Source of the DNA: Scandinavium sp051650185
GTDB taxonomy: Bacteria; Pseudomonadota; Gammaproteobacteria; Enterobacterales; Enterobacteriaceae
Assembly: GCF_051650185.1 (NCBI RefSeq)
Contig: NZ_JBOFIN010000040.1
Span: 1-8,038 of the forward strand
Length of the DNA: 8,038 nt
Direction of reading: 5' to 3'
Positions 1 through 5,796 of this stretch are shown in pieces (the stretch's first letter is position 1; every line of letters begins with the position of its first letter). The position numbers were made by a program, and so were the translations under genes. The notes under the pieces were generated by a model. The model was not told the origin of the DNA and did no database searches. It saw only the letters and a program-made list of their open reading frames with translations.

Positions 1-47
1 ACAAACTCGGTACGTAATGACATGGTATCTCTCGCATCCCAGGGCAT
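1..47 (-). CDS. IS481-type transposase, N-terminal fragment cut by the window edge
   Basis: Fifteen codons are visible (MPWDARDTMSLRTEF) and the frame is still open at base 1. The start is set at the ATG at 47-45 because GGAG at 57-54 lies six bases upstream as a ribosome binding site. An in-frame ATG at 59-57 would add four residues but has no comparable site, and a third ATG lies at 23-21. The complete protein would be a DDE-type integrase-core transposase with an N-terminal helix-turn-helix; none of those domains is inside the window, so that part rests on family knowledge. The gene points away from fadA, in the same direction as the fadBA transcript. Confidence 0.6.
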   Translation of the reverse strand, partial: MPWDARDTMSLRTEF

Positions 48-80
48 AAGCGACTCCATAAACGGGTTCTTATGCCTTAG
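39..80 (-). promoter_or_regulatory. Stem-loop over the transposase start codon
   Basis: GGCATAAG (76-69 read on the minus strand) and CTTATGCC (50-43) form a perfect 8-bp inverted repeat with an 18-base loop. After one A-C mismatch, three further pairs (one a G-U) can form at 78-80 with 41-39. In the minus-strand RNA the presumed start codon AUG (47-45) is inside the stem, while its GGAG (57-54) is in the loop. Comparable structures in IS10 and IS50 block translation of transcripts that enter from outside the element. A role of that kind here is an inference. Confidence 0.5.
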
Positions 81-95
81 TTGTAAGTGTCTACC

Positions 96-136
96 ATGTC
101 CCCGAACAAGTGTTCATGATGTCCCCGGACCGTACA
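96..136 (-). repeat. Terminal region of the IS with an iterated ATGTCCCCG motif
   Basis: On the plus strand ATGTCCCCG occurs at 96-104 and again at 119-127, a 23-base period, close to two turns of the helix. The outermost copy lies within the presumed terminal inverted repeat ending at 136. Paired motifs near an IS end are often transposase binding sites. The matching inverted repeat at the other end of the element is outside the window, so its identity as a terminal repeat is inferred. Confidence 0.45.
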
Positions 137-156
137 CCCCAAAGGGGCGCGGGAAT

Positions 157-185
157 AAATAAAAAACCCGCCCCTGACAGGCGGG
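157..185 (-). terminator. Intrinsic terminator of the fadBA operon
   Basis: Read on the minus strand, CCCGCC (185-180) and GGCGGG (172-167) form a 6-bp all-G/C stem with a 7-base loop, followed at once by six T (166-161) and further A/T-rich bases. It lies about 75 bases beyond the fadA stop codon, with no other gene between. It also separates fadBA from the transposase gene, which runs in the same direction, so it would reduce read-through into the insertion sequence. On the plus strand the stem is not followed by a T-run, so it acts in one direction only. Confidence 0.85.
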
Positions 186-230
186 AAGAACGGCAACTAA
201 ACTTGTACTCTACGCTGTAACGCTTTTCGG

Positions 231-253
231 GCCGGGGCATTGCCCCGGCTTTT
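231..253 (+). terminator. Intrinsic terminator facing fadA, for a plus-strand transcript from the left
   Basis: GCCGGGGC (231-238) pairs with GCCCCGGC (242-249) around a three-base loop, followed by TTTT (250-253). The stem is eight G/C pairs. On the minus strand no T-run follows, so the signal is for plus-strand transcription, stopping it six bases before the end of the convergent fadA. No plus-strand gene is visible in 1-230. In E. coli the convergent neighbour is fre, so this is probably the terminator of fre or whatever lies left of the insertion sequence; that is an inference. Confidence 0.75.
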
Positions 254-258
254 GTCTG

Positions 259-1422
259 TTAAACCCTTTCAAATACCGTTGCGATCCCCTGACCCAAACC
301 GATACACATTGTCGCCAGACCAAACTGGGCGTCTTTGCGTTCCATCAGGTTGAGCAGCGTGGTGCTGATACGTGCACCCGAACAACCCAGCGGATGACCC
401 AGAGCGATCGCGCCGCCGTTAAGGTTGATCTTCTGGTCGATTTGCTCCATCAGGCCCAGATCTTTAATGCACGGCAGGATCTGCGCGGCAAACGCTTCGT
501 TCATCTCAAACAGATCGATATCACTGGTCGTCAGGCCGGCTTTTTTCAGCGCCAGTTTAGACGCCGGAACCGGGCCGTAACCCATGATGGAGGGATCGCA
601 TCCGACAACGGCCATCGAACGAATACGCGCGCGCGGTTTCAGGCCCAGTTCACGAGCACGGCTTTCGCTCATCACCAGCATGGCTGACGCCCCATCAGAC
701 AAGGCGGAAGAGGTTCCCGCCGTTACGGTGCCGGTTACGGGATCAAAAGCCGGGCGCAGGGTAGACAGCGCTTCGACGGTGGTTTCCGGGCGGATCACTT
801 CGTCATAAGTAAACTGCTTCAGCACGCCGTCAGCGTCATGCCCACCGGTCGGGATGATTTCATTTTTGAAGGCACCGGATTGCGTGGCGGCCCAGGCGCG
901 AGCATGAGAACGTGCGGCAAACTGGTCCTGCATTTCACGGCTGATGCCGTGCATACGAGAGAGCATTTCTGCTGTCAGCCCCATCATGCCAGCGGCTTTC
1001 GCCACGTTGCGGCTCATGCCCGGGTGGAAATCAACGCCGTGGCTCATCGGCACGTGGCCCATATGCTCCACGCCGCCAATCAGACACGCCTGTGCGTCAC
1101 CGGTCATGATCATGCGTGCCGCATCGTGCAATGCCTGCATGGAAGAGCCACACAGACGGTTCACTGTGACAGCGGGAACGGAATGAGGGATTTCCGCCAG
1201 CAGCGCGGCGTTACGCGCAATGTTGAAGCCCTGCTCCAGCGTCTGCTGCACGCAGCCCCAGTAGATATCGTCCAGCGCGGCTGGATCGAGCTCGGGGTTA
1301 CGCGACAGCAGGCTACGCATCAGGTGCGCCGAGAGATCCTCTGCACGCACGTTACGGAATGCGCCGCCTTTTGAACGGCCCATCGGGGTACGAATTGCAT
1401 CGACAATGACAACCTGTTCCAT
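259..1422 (-). CDS. fadA: 3-ketoacyl-CoA thiolase (beta subunit of the fatty-acid oxidation complex)
   Basis: FadA carries out the last step of beta-oxidation: it cleaves 3-ketoacyl-CoA with CoA to give acetyl-CoA and an acyl-CoA two carbons shorter. It works in the cytoplasm as the beta subunit of a complex with FadB. The 387-residue length equals that of E. coli FadA. Thiolase marks are all present: nucleophile Cys91 in NRLCGSSMQALHDAARMI, the NEAFA motif at 309-313, His343 in GGAIALGHPLGCSG, and Cys373 in CIGLGQG near the end. The start follows AAGGAG (1433-1428), which overlaps the fadB stop codon (TAAGGAG); only nine bases separate the two genes, so translation is probably coupled. Transcription comes from the fadB promoter under FadR control. 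Nothing is truncated or unusual. The anaerobic homologue FadI is less likely given the partner gene and the close match. Confidence 0.98.
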   Translation of the reverse strand: MEQVVIVDAIRTPMGRSKGGAFRNVRAEDLSAHLMRSLLSRNPELDPAALDDIYWGCVQQTLEQGFNIARNAALLAEIPHSVPAVTVNRLCGSSMQALHDAARMIMTGDAQACLIGGVEHMGHVPMSHGVDFHPGMSRNVAKAAGMMGLTAEMLSRMHGISREMQDQFAARSHARAWAATQSGAFKNEIIPTGGHDADGVLKQFTYDEVIRPETTVEALSTLRPAFDPVTGTVTAGTSSALSDGASAMLVMSESRARELGLKPRARIRSMAVVGCDPSIMGYGPVPASKLALKKAGLTTSDIDLFEMNEAFAAQILPCIKDLGLMEQIDQKINLNGGAIALGHPLGCSGARISTTLLNLMERKDAQFGLATMCIGLGQGIATVFERV

Positions 1423-1427
1423 TGTGA

Positions 1428-1433
1428 CTCCTT
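1428..1433 (-). promoter_or_regulatory. Ribosome binding site of fadA overlapping the fadB stop
   Basis: AAGGAG on the minus strand (plus-strand CTCCTT) overlaps the fadB stop as TAAGGAG and stands five bases before the fadA ATG. Ribosomes ending fadB therefore finish on the site that starts fadA, which would keep the two subunits in step. Confidence 0.85.
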
Positions 1434-3621
1434 AAGCCGTTTTCAGCTCACCCACCGGACGGGCAGGTTCAACCGGTGGATAATATGCTTCGTTGTGGCG
1501 TGCTTTGCTGCGCAGGCCTTCCGGGACTTCGTACAACGGACCAAGCTGCTGATACTGTTGCGCCATATCGAGGTATTTCGCGCTGCCGAGCGTATCCAGC
1601 CAGCGGAATGCGCCGCCGTGGAACGGAGGGAAGCCCAGGCCATAAACCAGTGCCATATCGGCTTCTGCTGGCGTGGCGATAATGCCTTCTTCCAGGCAGC
1701 GCACCACTTCATTGACCATTGGGATCATCATACGGGCGATAATCTCTTCGTCGCTGAAGTCGCGCTTCTGCTGGCTGACTTCGGCGAGCAGAGCTTCCAC
1801 CGCAGGATCTTCCTCTTTCTTCGGTTTGCCTTTGCTGTCTTCTTTGTAGCGCCAGAAACCGAGGCCATTTTTCTGGCCATAGCGGTTAGCGTCGAAAAGA
1901 GCATCGATAGCGTCGCGATAATCTTTCTGCATACGCTGCGGGAAGCCAGCCGCCATCACCGCCTGGGCGTGATGTGCGGTGTCGATACCGACCACGTCCA
2001 GCAGGTAAGCCGGGCCCATCGGCCAGCCGAACACTTTTTCCATCACTTTATCGACTTTGTGGAAGTCAGCGCCGTCACGCAGCAACTGGCTGAAACCGGC
2101 AAAGTAAGGGAACAGCACGCGGTTGACGAAGAAGCCCGGGCAGTCGTTAACCACAATCGGGGTTTTGCCCATTTTGCTGGCCCAGGCGACCACTTTCGCA
2201 ATGGTGTCGTCAGACGTTTTCTTGCCGCGAATCACTTCAACCAGCGGCATACGGTGAACCGGGTTAAAGAAGTGCATGCCGCAGAAGTTTTCCGGACGCT
2301 TCAGCACGCTTGCCAGTTCGCCGATGGGAATGGTGGAGGTGTTAGAAGCCAGCACGGCATCCGGGCGGACTTTGTCCTCGGTTTCTGCCAGCACCGCTTT
2401 CTTCACTTTCGGGTTCTCCACAACGGCTTCAACCACCACATCAACACGCTCAAATCCGGCGTAGTCGAGTGTCGGGTAAATCGTCGAGATAACGCCAGCA
2501 AGCTTCAGGCCATTAATTTTTCCGCGCTCAAGCTGTTTGTTCAGCAGCTTGGCCGCTTCGTTCATGCCAAGCGTCAGCGATTTATCGTTGATGTCCTTCA
2601 TGATAACCGGCACGCCTTTCCAGGCTGACTGGTAAGCGATACCGCCGCCCATGATCCCGGCACCCAGTACGGCGGCCTGTTTTGGCGTCTCGACGTTTTT
2701 GGTCAGTTTCTTCGCCTGAGCCTTAACAAACTGATCATTAAGGAAGATGCCAACCAGCGCGCGGGCTTCGTTGGAGTGTGCCAGAGGAACAAAGCTTTGA
2801 TTCTCAAGCACCAGCGCCTGATCGCGGCCTAAGCGTGCGGCAGCTTCAATCGTTTTCACGGCGGTGATGGGCGCCGGGTAATGCTTGCCAGCGGTCTGCA
2901 TCACCATGCCTTTGGCGATGGTAAAACTCATGGTGGCTTCAATTTTGCTGAGTTTCAGCGGGTCCAGTTTCGGCTGGCGTTTGGCTTTCCAGTCCAGATC
3001 GCCGCTAATGGCCTGACGCAGAATGGCAATCGCACCCTCGCGCAGCTTTTCAGGTTTCACCACACCGTCGACAAGACCGATTTTCTGCGCCTCTTCCGCG
3101 CCGACATCTTTACCCGCCGCGATGATTTCCAGCGCGCTATCCGCACCGAGCAGGCGCGGTAAACGAACAGATCCCCCGAAGCCAGGCATGATGCCCAGTT
3201 TGGTTTCTGGCAGACCGATACGCAGATCAGGGGTGGCCAGACGATAGTCTGTTGCCAGCACGCATTCACAGCCGCCGCCCAGTGCGTAGCCGTTGATAGC
3301 GGAAATCGTCGGAACAGGTAAATCTTCCAGTCGATTAAAGACGCTGTTGGCGAAATGCAGCCACTGGCTCAGCTGTTCCTGCGGCACCTGGAACAGGCCC
3401 AGGAATTCAGTGATATCGGCGCCGACGATAAACGCGGCTTTCTCAGAACGTAGCACTACGCCCTTCAGATCTTTTTGTTTTTCAAGGACGTCCAGCGCCT
3501 GGCCGAGGCTGGCTACGGTTGCGGTATCGAGCTTGTTCACTGAGCCTGGGGCATCGAACACCAGTTCGGCAATGCCATCTTCCAGCCAGTCGAGGTACAG
3601 GGTGTCGCCTTTGTAGAGCAT
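1432..3621 (-). CDS. fadB: Multifunctional fatty-acid oxidation complex alpha subunit
   Basis: FadB is a fused enzyme of beta-oxidation: enoyl-CoA hydratase/isomerase in the N-terminal part and L-3-hydroxyacyl-CoA dehydrogenase in the rest. It passes its 3-ketoacyl-CoA product to FadA in the same complex. In the hydratase part (about 1-190) the catalytic Glu119 (GGGCECV) and Glu139 (GLPETKLGIMPGFGG) are present. The NAD-binding Rossmann start GAGIMGGGIA lies at 320-329, SNTSTIPI at 426-433, and dehydrogenase His450 in GMHFFNPVHRMPLVE. The C-terminal domain carries the second dehydrogenase repeat (PAEADMALVYGLGFPPF). The length, 729, is that of E. coli FadB. The start has AGGAGA (3632-3627) five bases upstream, and a FadR operator lies 25 bases beyond the start codon. 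It is first in the fadBA operon and divergent from pepQ. Confidence 0.98.
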   Translation of the reverse strand: MLYKGDTLYLDWLEDGIAELVFDAPGSVNKLDTATVASLGQALDVLEKQKDLKGVVLRSEKAAFIVGADITEFLGLFQVPQEQLSQWLHFANSVFNRLEDLPVPTISAINGYALGGGCECVLATDYRLATPDLRIGLPETKLGIMPGFGGSVRLPRLLGADSALEIIAAGKDVGAEEAQKIGLVDGVVKPEKLREGAIAILRQAISGDLDWKAKRQPKLDPLKLSKIEATMSFTIAKGMVMQTAGKHYPAPITAVKTIEAAARLGRDQALVLENQSFVPLAHSNEARALVGIFLNDQFVKAQAKKLTKNVETPKQAAVLGAGIMGGGIAYQSAWKGVPVIMKDINDKSLTLGMNEAAKLLNKQLERGKINGLKLAGVISTIYPTLDYAGFERVDVVVEAVVENPKVKKAVLAETEDKVRPDAVLASNTSTIPIGELASVLKRPENFCGMHFFNPVHRMPLVEVIRGKKTSDDTIAKVVAWASKMGKTPIVVNDCPGFFVNRVLFPYFAGFSQLLRDGADFHKVDKVMEKVFGWPMGPAYLLDVVGIDTAHHAQAVMAAGFPQRMQKDYRDAIDALFDANRYGQKNGLGFWRYKEDSKGKPKKEEDPAVEALLAEVSQQKRDFSDEEIIARMMIPMVNEVVRCLEEGIIATPAEADMALVYGLGFPPFHGGAFRWLDTLGSAKYLDMAQQYQQLGPLYEVPEGLRSKARHNEAYYPPVEPARPVGELKTA

Positions 3622-3646
3622 GTCAGTCTCCTGAATCCAGCAAAGT

Positions 3647-3663
3647 TACTGGTCTTACCAGAT
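3647..3663 (-). promoter_or_regulatory. FadR operator of fadBA
   Basis: On the minus strand the 17 bases read ATCTGGTAAGACCAGTA, a palindrome with arms CTGGT and ACCAG. From memory the E. coli fadBA operator is ATCTGGTACGACCAGAT, which differs at three positions. FadR is the acyl-CoA-responsive repressor of beta-oxidation genes. Bound here, just after the predicted transcription start (about 3671), it would block the operon until long-chain acyl-CoA removes it. Its place at about +9 to +25 agrees with the arrangement known in E. coli. Confidence 0.88.
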
Positions 3664-3670
3664 GAGACGG

Positions 3671-3706
3671 AGTGTGGATTTTATGTTAATAAATTGCAAA
3701 TGACTG
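3671..3706 (-). promoter_or_regulatory. Probable fadBA promoter
   Basis: The best -10 on the minus strand is TAAAAT (3683-3678), which puts the transcription start near 3671 and the FadR operator at about +9. No good -35 is found: at 17-base spacing the hexamer is CAGTCA (3706-3701). A weak -35 would suit a promoter helped by an activator such as CRP, but I see no convincing CRP site. The start point is inferred from spacing only. Confidence 0.5.
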
Positions 3707-3714
3707 TTTAAGAA
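3684..3714 (+). promoter_or_regulatory. Possible ArcA binding region upstream of fadB
   Basis: TGTTAATAAA (3684-3693) resembles the ArcA repeat TGTTAATTAA with one difference, and a weaker copy TGTTTAAGAA lies 21 bases further on (3705-3714), in helical phase. ArcA-P is known to repress fatty-acid oxidation genes without oxygen, and here it would cover the region between -10 and -35. The match is short and the stretch is A/T-rich, so chance is a real alternative. Confidence 0.3.
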
Positions 3715-3764
3715 AATGACGTCTGGATCACGCTCGGCAGAAATCACGCACCCTCAGGGTGATG

Positions 3765-3780
3765 TGCTAAGATGCGGGGA
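3765..3780 (+). promoter_or_regulatory. Probable extended -10 promoter of pepQ
   Basis: TGCTAAGAT (3765-3773) is an extended -10 element: TG, one base, then TAAGAT, four of six bases matching TATAAT. Initiation would fall near 3780, about 30 bases before the pepQ start. The -35 region (around CACGCA, 3745-3750) is poor, which the TG extension can compensate. A 13-bp odd palindrome, CACCCTCAGGGTG at 3749-3761, fills the space just upstream and could be an operator. Confidence 0.55.
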
Positions 3781-3810
3781 ATTACGGTCGAAAAGACAGA
3801 AGGGAAAATC

Positions 3811-5142
3811 ATGGATTCACTGGCAACTCTTTATAAAAATCATATCGATACGTTGCAAGAGCGTGCGCGTAACGTGCTGGATCGTTTTAAACTGGATGCG
3901 CTGTTGATTCACTCCGGCGAGCTGGTTAACGTTTTTTTAGATGACCATCCTTATCCGTTCAAAGTTAACCCGCAGTTCAAAGCGTGGGTGCCGGTGACTC
4001 AGGTGCCAAACTGCTGGCTGCTGGTGGATGGTGTCAACAAGCCGAAGCTGTGGTTCTATCTGCCGGTGGATTACTGGCACAACGTTGAACCGCTGCCTGA
4101 TTCCTTCTGGACCCATGACGTGGAAGTCATCGCGCTGCCGAAAGCGGATGGCATTGGCAGCCAGTTGCCTGCTGCTCGCGGCAATATCGCTTATATCGGC
4201 CCGGTTGCGGAGCGTGCGCTGGGGCTTGATATCAGCGCCGCCAACATCAACCCGAAAGGGGTGATTGATTACCTGCATTACTACCGTTCTTATAAAACCG
4301 ATTACGAACTCTCCTGCATGCGTGAAGCGCAGAAGATGGCGGTGAATGGCCATCAGGTGGCGCACGAAGCGTTCCTGTCCGGCATGAGCGAGTTCGATAT
4401 CAACCTTGCTTACCTGACCGCGACCGGTCATCGCGACACCGATGTGCCTTACAGCAATATCGTGGCGCTGAATGAACACGCGTCCGTTCTGCATTACACC
4501 AAGCTGGATCATCGCGCGCCGTCTGAAATGCGCAGCTTCCTGCTGGACGCTGGCGCTGAGTACAACGGTTACGCCGCTGACCTGACCCGTACCTGGGCGG
4601 GTAATGCCGATACGGAATTTGCGCAGTTGATTAAAGATGTGAATGCCGAGCAGCTGGCCCTGATCGATACGCTGAAAGCGGGTGTGAGCTACGTTGATTA
4701 TCACATCCAGTTTCATCAGCGCATCGCGAAGTTGCTGCGTAAGCACCAGATCCTGACCGACATGAGCGAAGAGGCGATGGTGGAGAACAATCTCACCGGG
4801 CCATTTATGCCACACGGTTTAGGCCATCCGCTGGGTCTGCAAGTCCACGACGTTGCCGGGTTTATGCAGGACGATCAGGGCACGCATCTCGCCGCGCCGT
4901 CGAAATATCCTTACCTGCGCTGTACCCGCATTCTGCAACCGCGCATGGTGCTGACCATCGAACCGGGCATCTACTTTATTGAATCCCTGCTGGCGCCATG
5001 GCGTGAAGGGCAGTTCAGTAAGCACTTCAACTGGCAGAAAATCGAAGCGATGAAACCCTTTGGTGGCATCCGTATCGAAGATAACGTGGTTATCCACGAA
5101 AACAGCATTGAAAACATGACCCGGGATCTGAAGCTGGCTTGA
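3811..5142 (+). CDS. pepQ: Xaa-Pro dipeptidase (prolidase)
   Basis: PepQ is a cytoplasmic metallopeptidase of the M24 (pita-bread) family that splits dipeptides with a C-terminal proline; the E. coli enzyme also hydrolyses some organophosphate esters. All five ligands of the two-metal centre are visible: Asp246 (LLDAGAEY), Asp257 (YAADLTRTW), His339 (PHGLGHPLG), Glu384 (LTIEPGIYF) and Glu423 (GGIRIEDNV). The N-terminal domain (about 1-160) is the creatinase-like half. The 443-residue length equals the E. coli protein. The start is set at 3811 because AAGGGA (3800-3805) is correctly spaced. An upstream in-frame ATG at 3772 would add 13 residues but overlaps the -10 element and has no binding site. 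It is divergent from fadB, and its stop overlaps the yigZ start. Confidence 0.97.
   Translation: MDSLATLYKNHIDTLQERARNVLDRFKLDALLIHSGELVNVFLDDHPYPFKVNPQFKAWVPVTQVPNCWLLVDGVNKPKLWFYLPVDYWHNVEPLPDSFWTHDVEVIALPKADGIGSQLPAARGNIAYIGPVAERALGLDISAANINPKGVIDYLHYYRSYKTDYELSCMREAQKMAVNGHQVAHEAFLSGMSEFDINLAYLTATGHRDTDVPYSNIVALNEHASVLHYTKLDHRAPSEMRSFLLDAGAEYNGYAADLTRTWAGNADTEFAQLIKDVNAEQLALIDTLKAGVSYVDYHIQFHQRIAKLLRKHQILTDMSEEAMVENNLTGPFMPHGLGHPLGLQVHDVAGFMQDDQGTHLAAPSKYPYLRCTRILQPRMVLTIEPGIYFIESLLAPWREGQFSKHFNWQKIEAMKPFGGIRIEDNVVIHENSIENMTRDLKLA
4020..4027 (+). other. Chi site
   Basis: GCTGGTGG, the octamer that switches RecBCD to recombination in enterobacteria, lies inside pepQ and is read on the plus strand. 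It has the same orientation as the copy at 6144 and as the rRNA operon. Confidence 0.7.
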
Positions 5143-5756
5143 TGGAAAGTTGGCTTATCCCCGCAGCACCGGTCTCTTTCGTCGAAGAGATCAAAAAGAG
5201 CCGCTTCATTACGTTACTCGCGCACACTGAGGGCGTGGAAGCGGCAAAAGCGTTTGTTGAATCCGTCAGAAATGAGCACCCCGACGCGCGTCACCATTGT
5301 GTGGCGTGGGTCGCCGGGCCGCCTGACGATTCACAGCAGCTGGGATTCTCTGATGATGGTGAACCGGCGGGCACGGCGGGTAAACCGATGCTGGCCCAGC
5401 TAATGGGCAGCGGCGTGGGTGAAATTACCGCTGTGGTCGTTCGTTACTACGGCGGCGTTCTGCTTGGAACAGGTGGTCTGGTCAAAGCGTATGGTGGCGG
5501 CGTGAACCAGGCGTTGGCGCAGCTCACCACCCAACGCAAAACACCCTTAACGGAATATACTTTGCAGTGCGAGTACGCTCAGCTGTCAGGTATTGAAACA
5601 CTGCTCGCCCAGTTTGGCGGTAAAATCGCGAGCAGTGATTATCAGGCCTCCGTTCATCTCACGGTGGCGCTTCCGCAGGCCGAACTGGCGTCTTTTTCGA
5701 CAAAACTGGCTGATTTTAGTCGCGGTGCGTTGCAATTACGCAGGATTGACGAATAA
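5142..5756 (+). CDS. yigZ: IMPACT family protein YigZ
   Basis: This 204-residue protein has the two-domain layout of bacterial IMPACT (UPF0029) proteins. The N-terminal domain (about 15-125) carries EIKKSRF (16-22), DARHHCVAWV (48-57), SDDGEPAGTAGKP (70-82) and VVRYYGGVLLGTGGLVKAYG (99-118). A C-terminal ferredoxin-like DUF1949 domain follows (about 138-204). The eukaryotic relative IMPACT/YIH1 regulates translation through GCN1, and the bacterial structure suggests nucleic-acid binding, but the biochemical role of YigZ is not established. The ATG overlaps the pepQ stop by one base (TGATG), so its translation is probably coupled to pepQ and the start is well fixed. A TTG three bases upstream is unnecessary. 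No signal peptide or membrane segment is seen. Confidence 0.93.
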   Translation: MESWLIPAAPVSFVEEIKKSRFITLLAHTEGVEAAKAFVESVRNEHPDARHHCVAWVAGPPDDSQQLGFSDDGEPAGTAGKPMLAQLMGSGVGEITAVVVRYYGGVLLGTGGLVKAYGGGVNQALAQLTTQRKTPLTEYTLQCEYAQLSGIETLLAQFGGKIASSDYQASVHLTVALPQAELASFSTKLADFSRGALQLRRIDE

Positions 5757-5796
5757 TCCCCGGTCTATTTTCTGTTTATCTAAGGAAGCGGCAGAG

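Larger units (their letters stand above)
1..136 (-). mobile_element. One end of an IS481-type insertion sequence (partial, runs off the window)
   Basis: The minus strand reads from a likely terminus TGTACGGTCCGGGGACAT (position 136 inward) through a short non-coding stretch into an open frame. The frame begins MPWDARDTMSLRTEF, which I recall as the N-terminus of IS481-family transposases found in enterobacteria. The TGT start of the terminus also fits that family. Only the transposase-proximal end is present, so the other end, the full length and any target duplication cannot be seen. The outer boundary at 136 is inferred from the TGT and could be off by a few bases. In E. coli this place, just downstream of fadA, is occupied by the end of fre, so the element appears to have inserted into the fre-fadA interval or to have replaced sequence there. 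The family assignment is from memory of the protein start and has not been searched. Confidence 0.65.

Noticed and set aside
838..1374. A 178-codon open frame on the plus strand, opposite fadA
   Set aside because: It lies wholly over the conserved thiolase reading, is His/Arg rich, and has no start signals.
1495..2628. A 377-codon open frame on the plus strand, opposite fadB
   Set aside because: It is antisense to conserved FadB domains, shows no recognisable domain, is rich in His/Arg/Phe as expected for a reverse-frame reading, and has no promoter or ribosome site.
3716..3732. Possible CRP site (TGA ... TCA) upstream of fadB
   Set aside because: The half-sites are eight bases apart instead of six and match the consensus poorly.
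3772..3810. Upstream ATG giving PepQ a 13-residue N-terminal extension
   Set aside because: It overlaps the -10 element TAAGAT and lacks a ribosome site, while the ATG at 3811 has AAGGGA at the right distance and gives the usual length of 443.
3937..4815. A 292-codon open frame on the minus strand, opposite pepQ
   Set aside because: It is a reverse-frame shadow of pepQ, whose metal ligands confirm the plus-strand reading; its composition is unlike a real protein.
5593..5796. Upstream extension of the trkH frame by 68 codons
   Set aside because: It lies inside yigZ in another frame and has an Arg/Trp-rich composition; the start at 5797 gives the known N-terminus MHFRAITRIVG.
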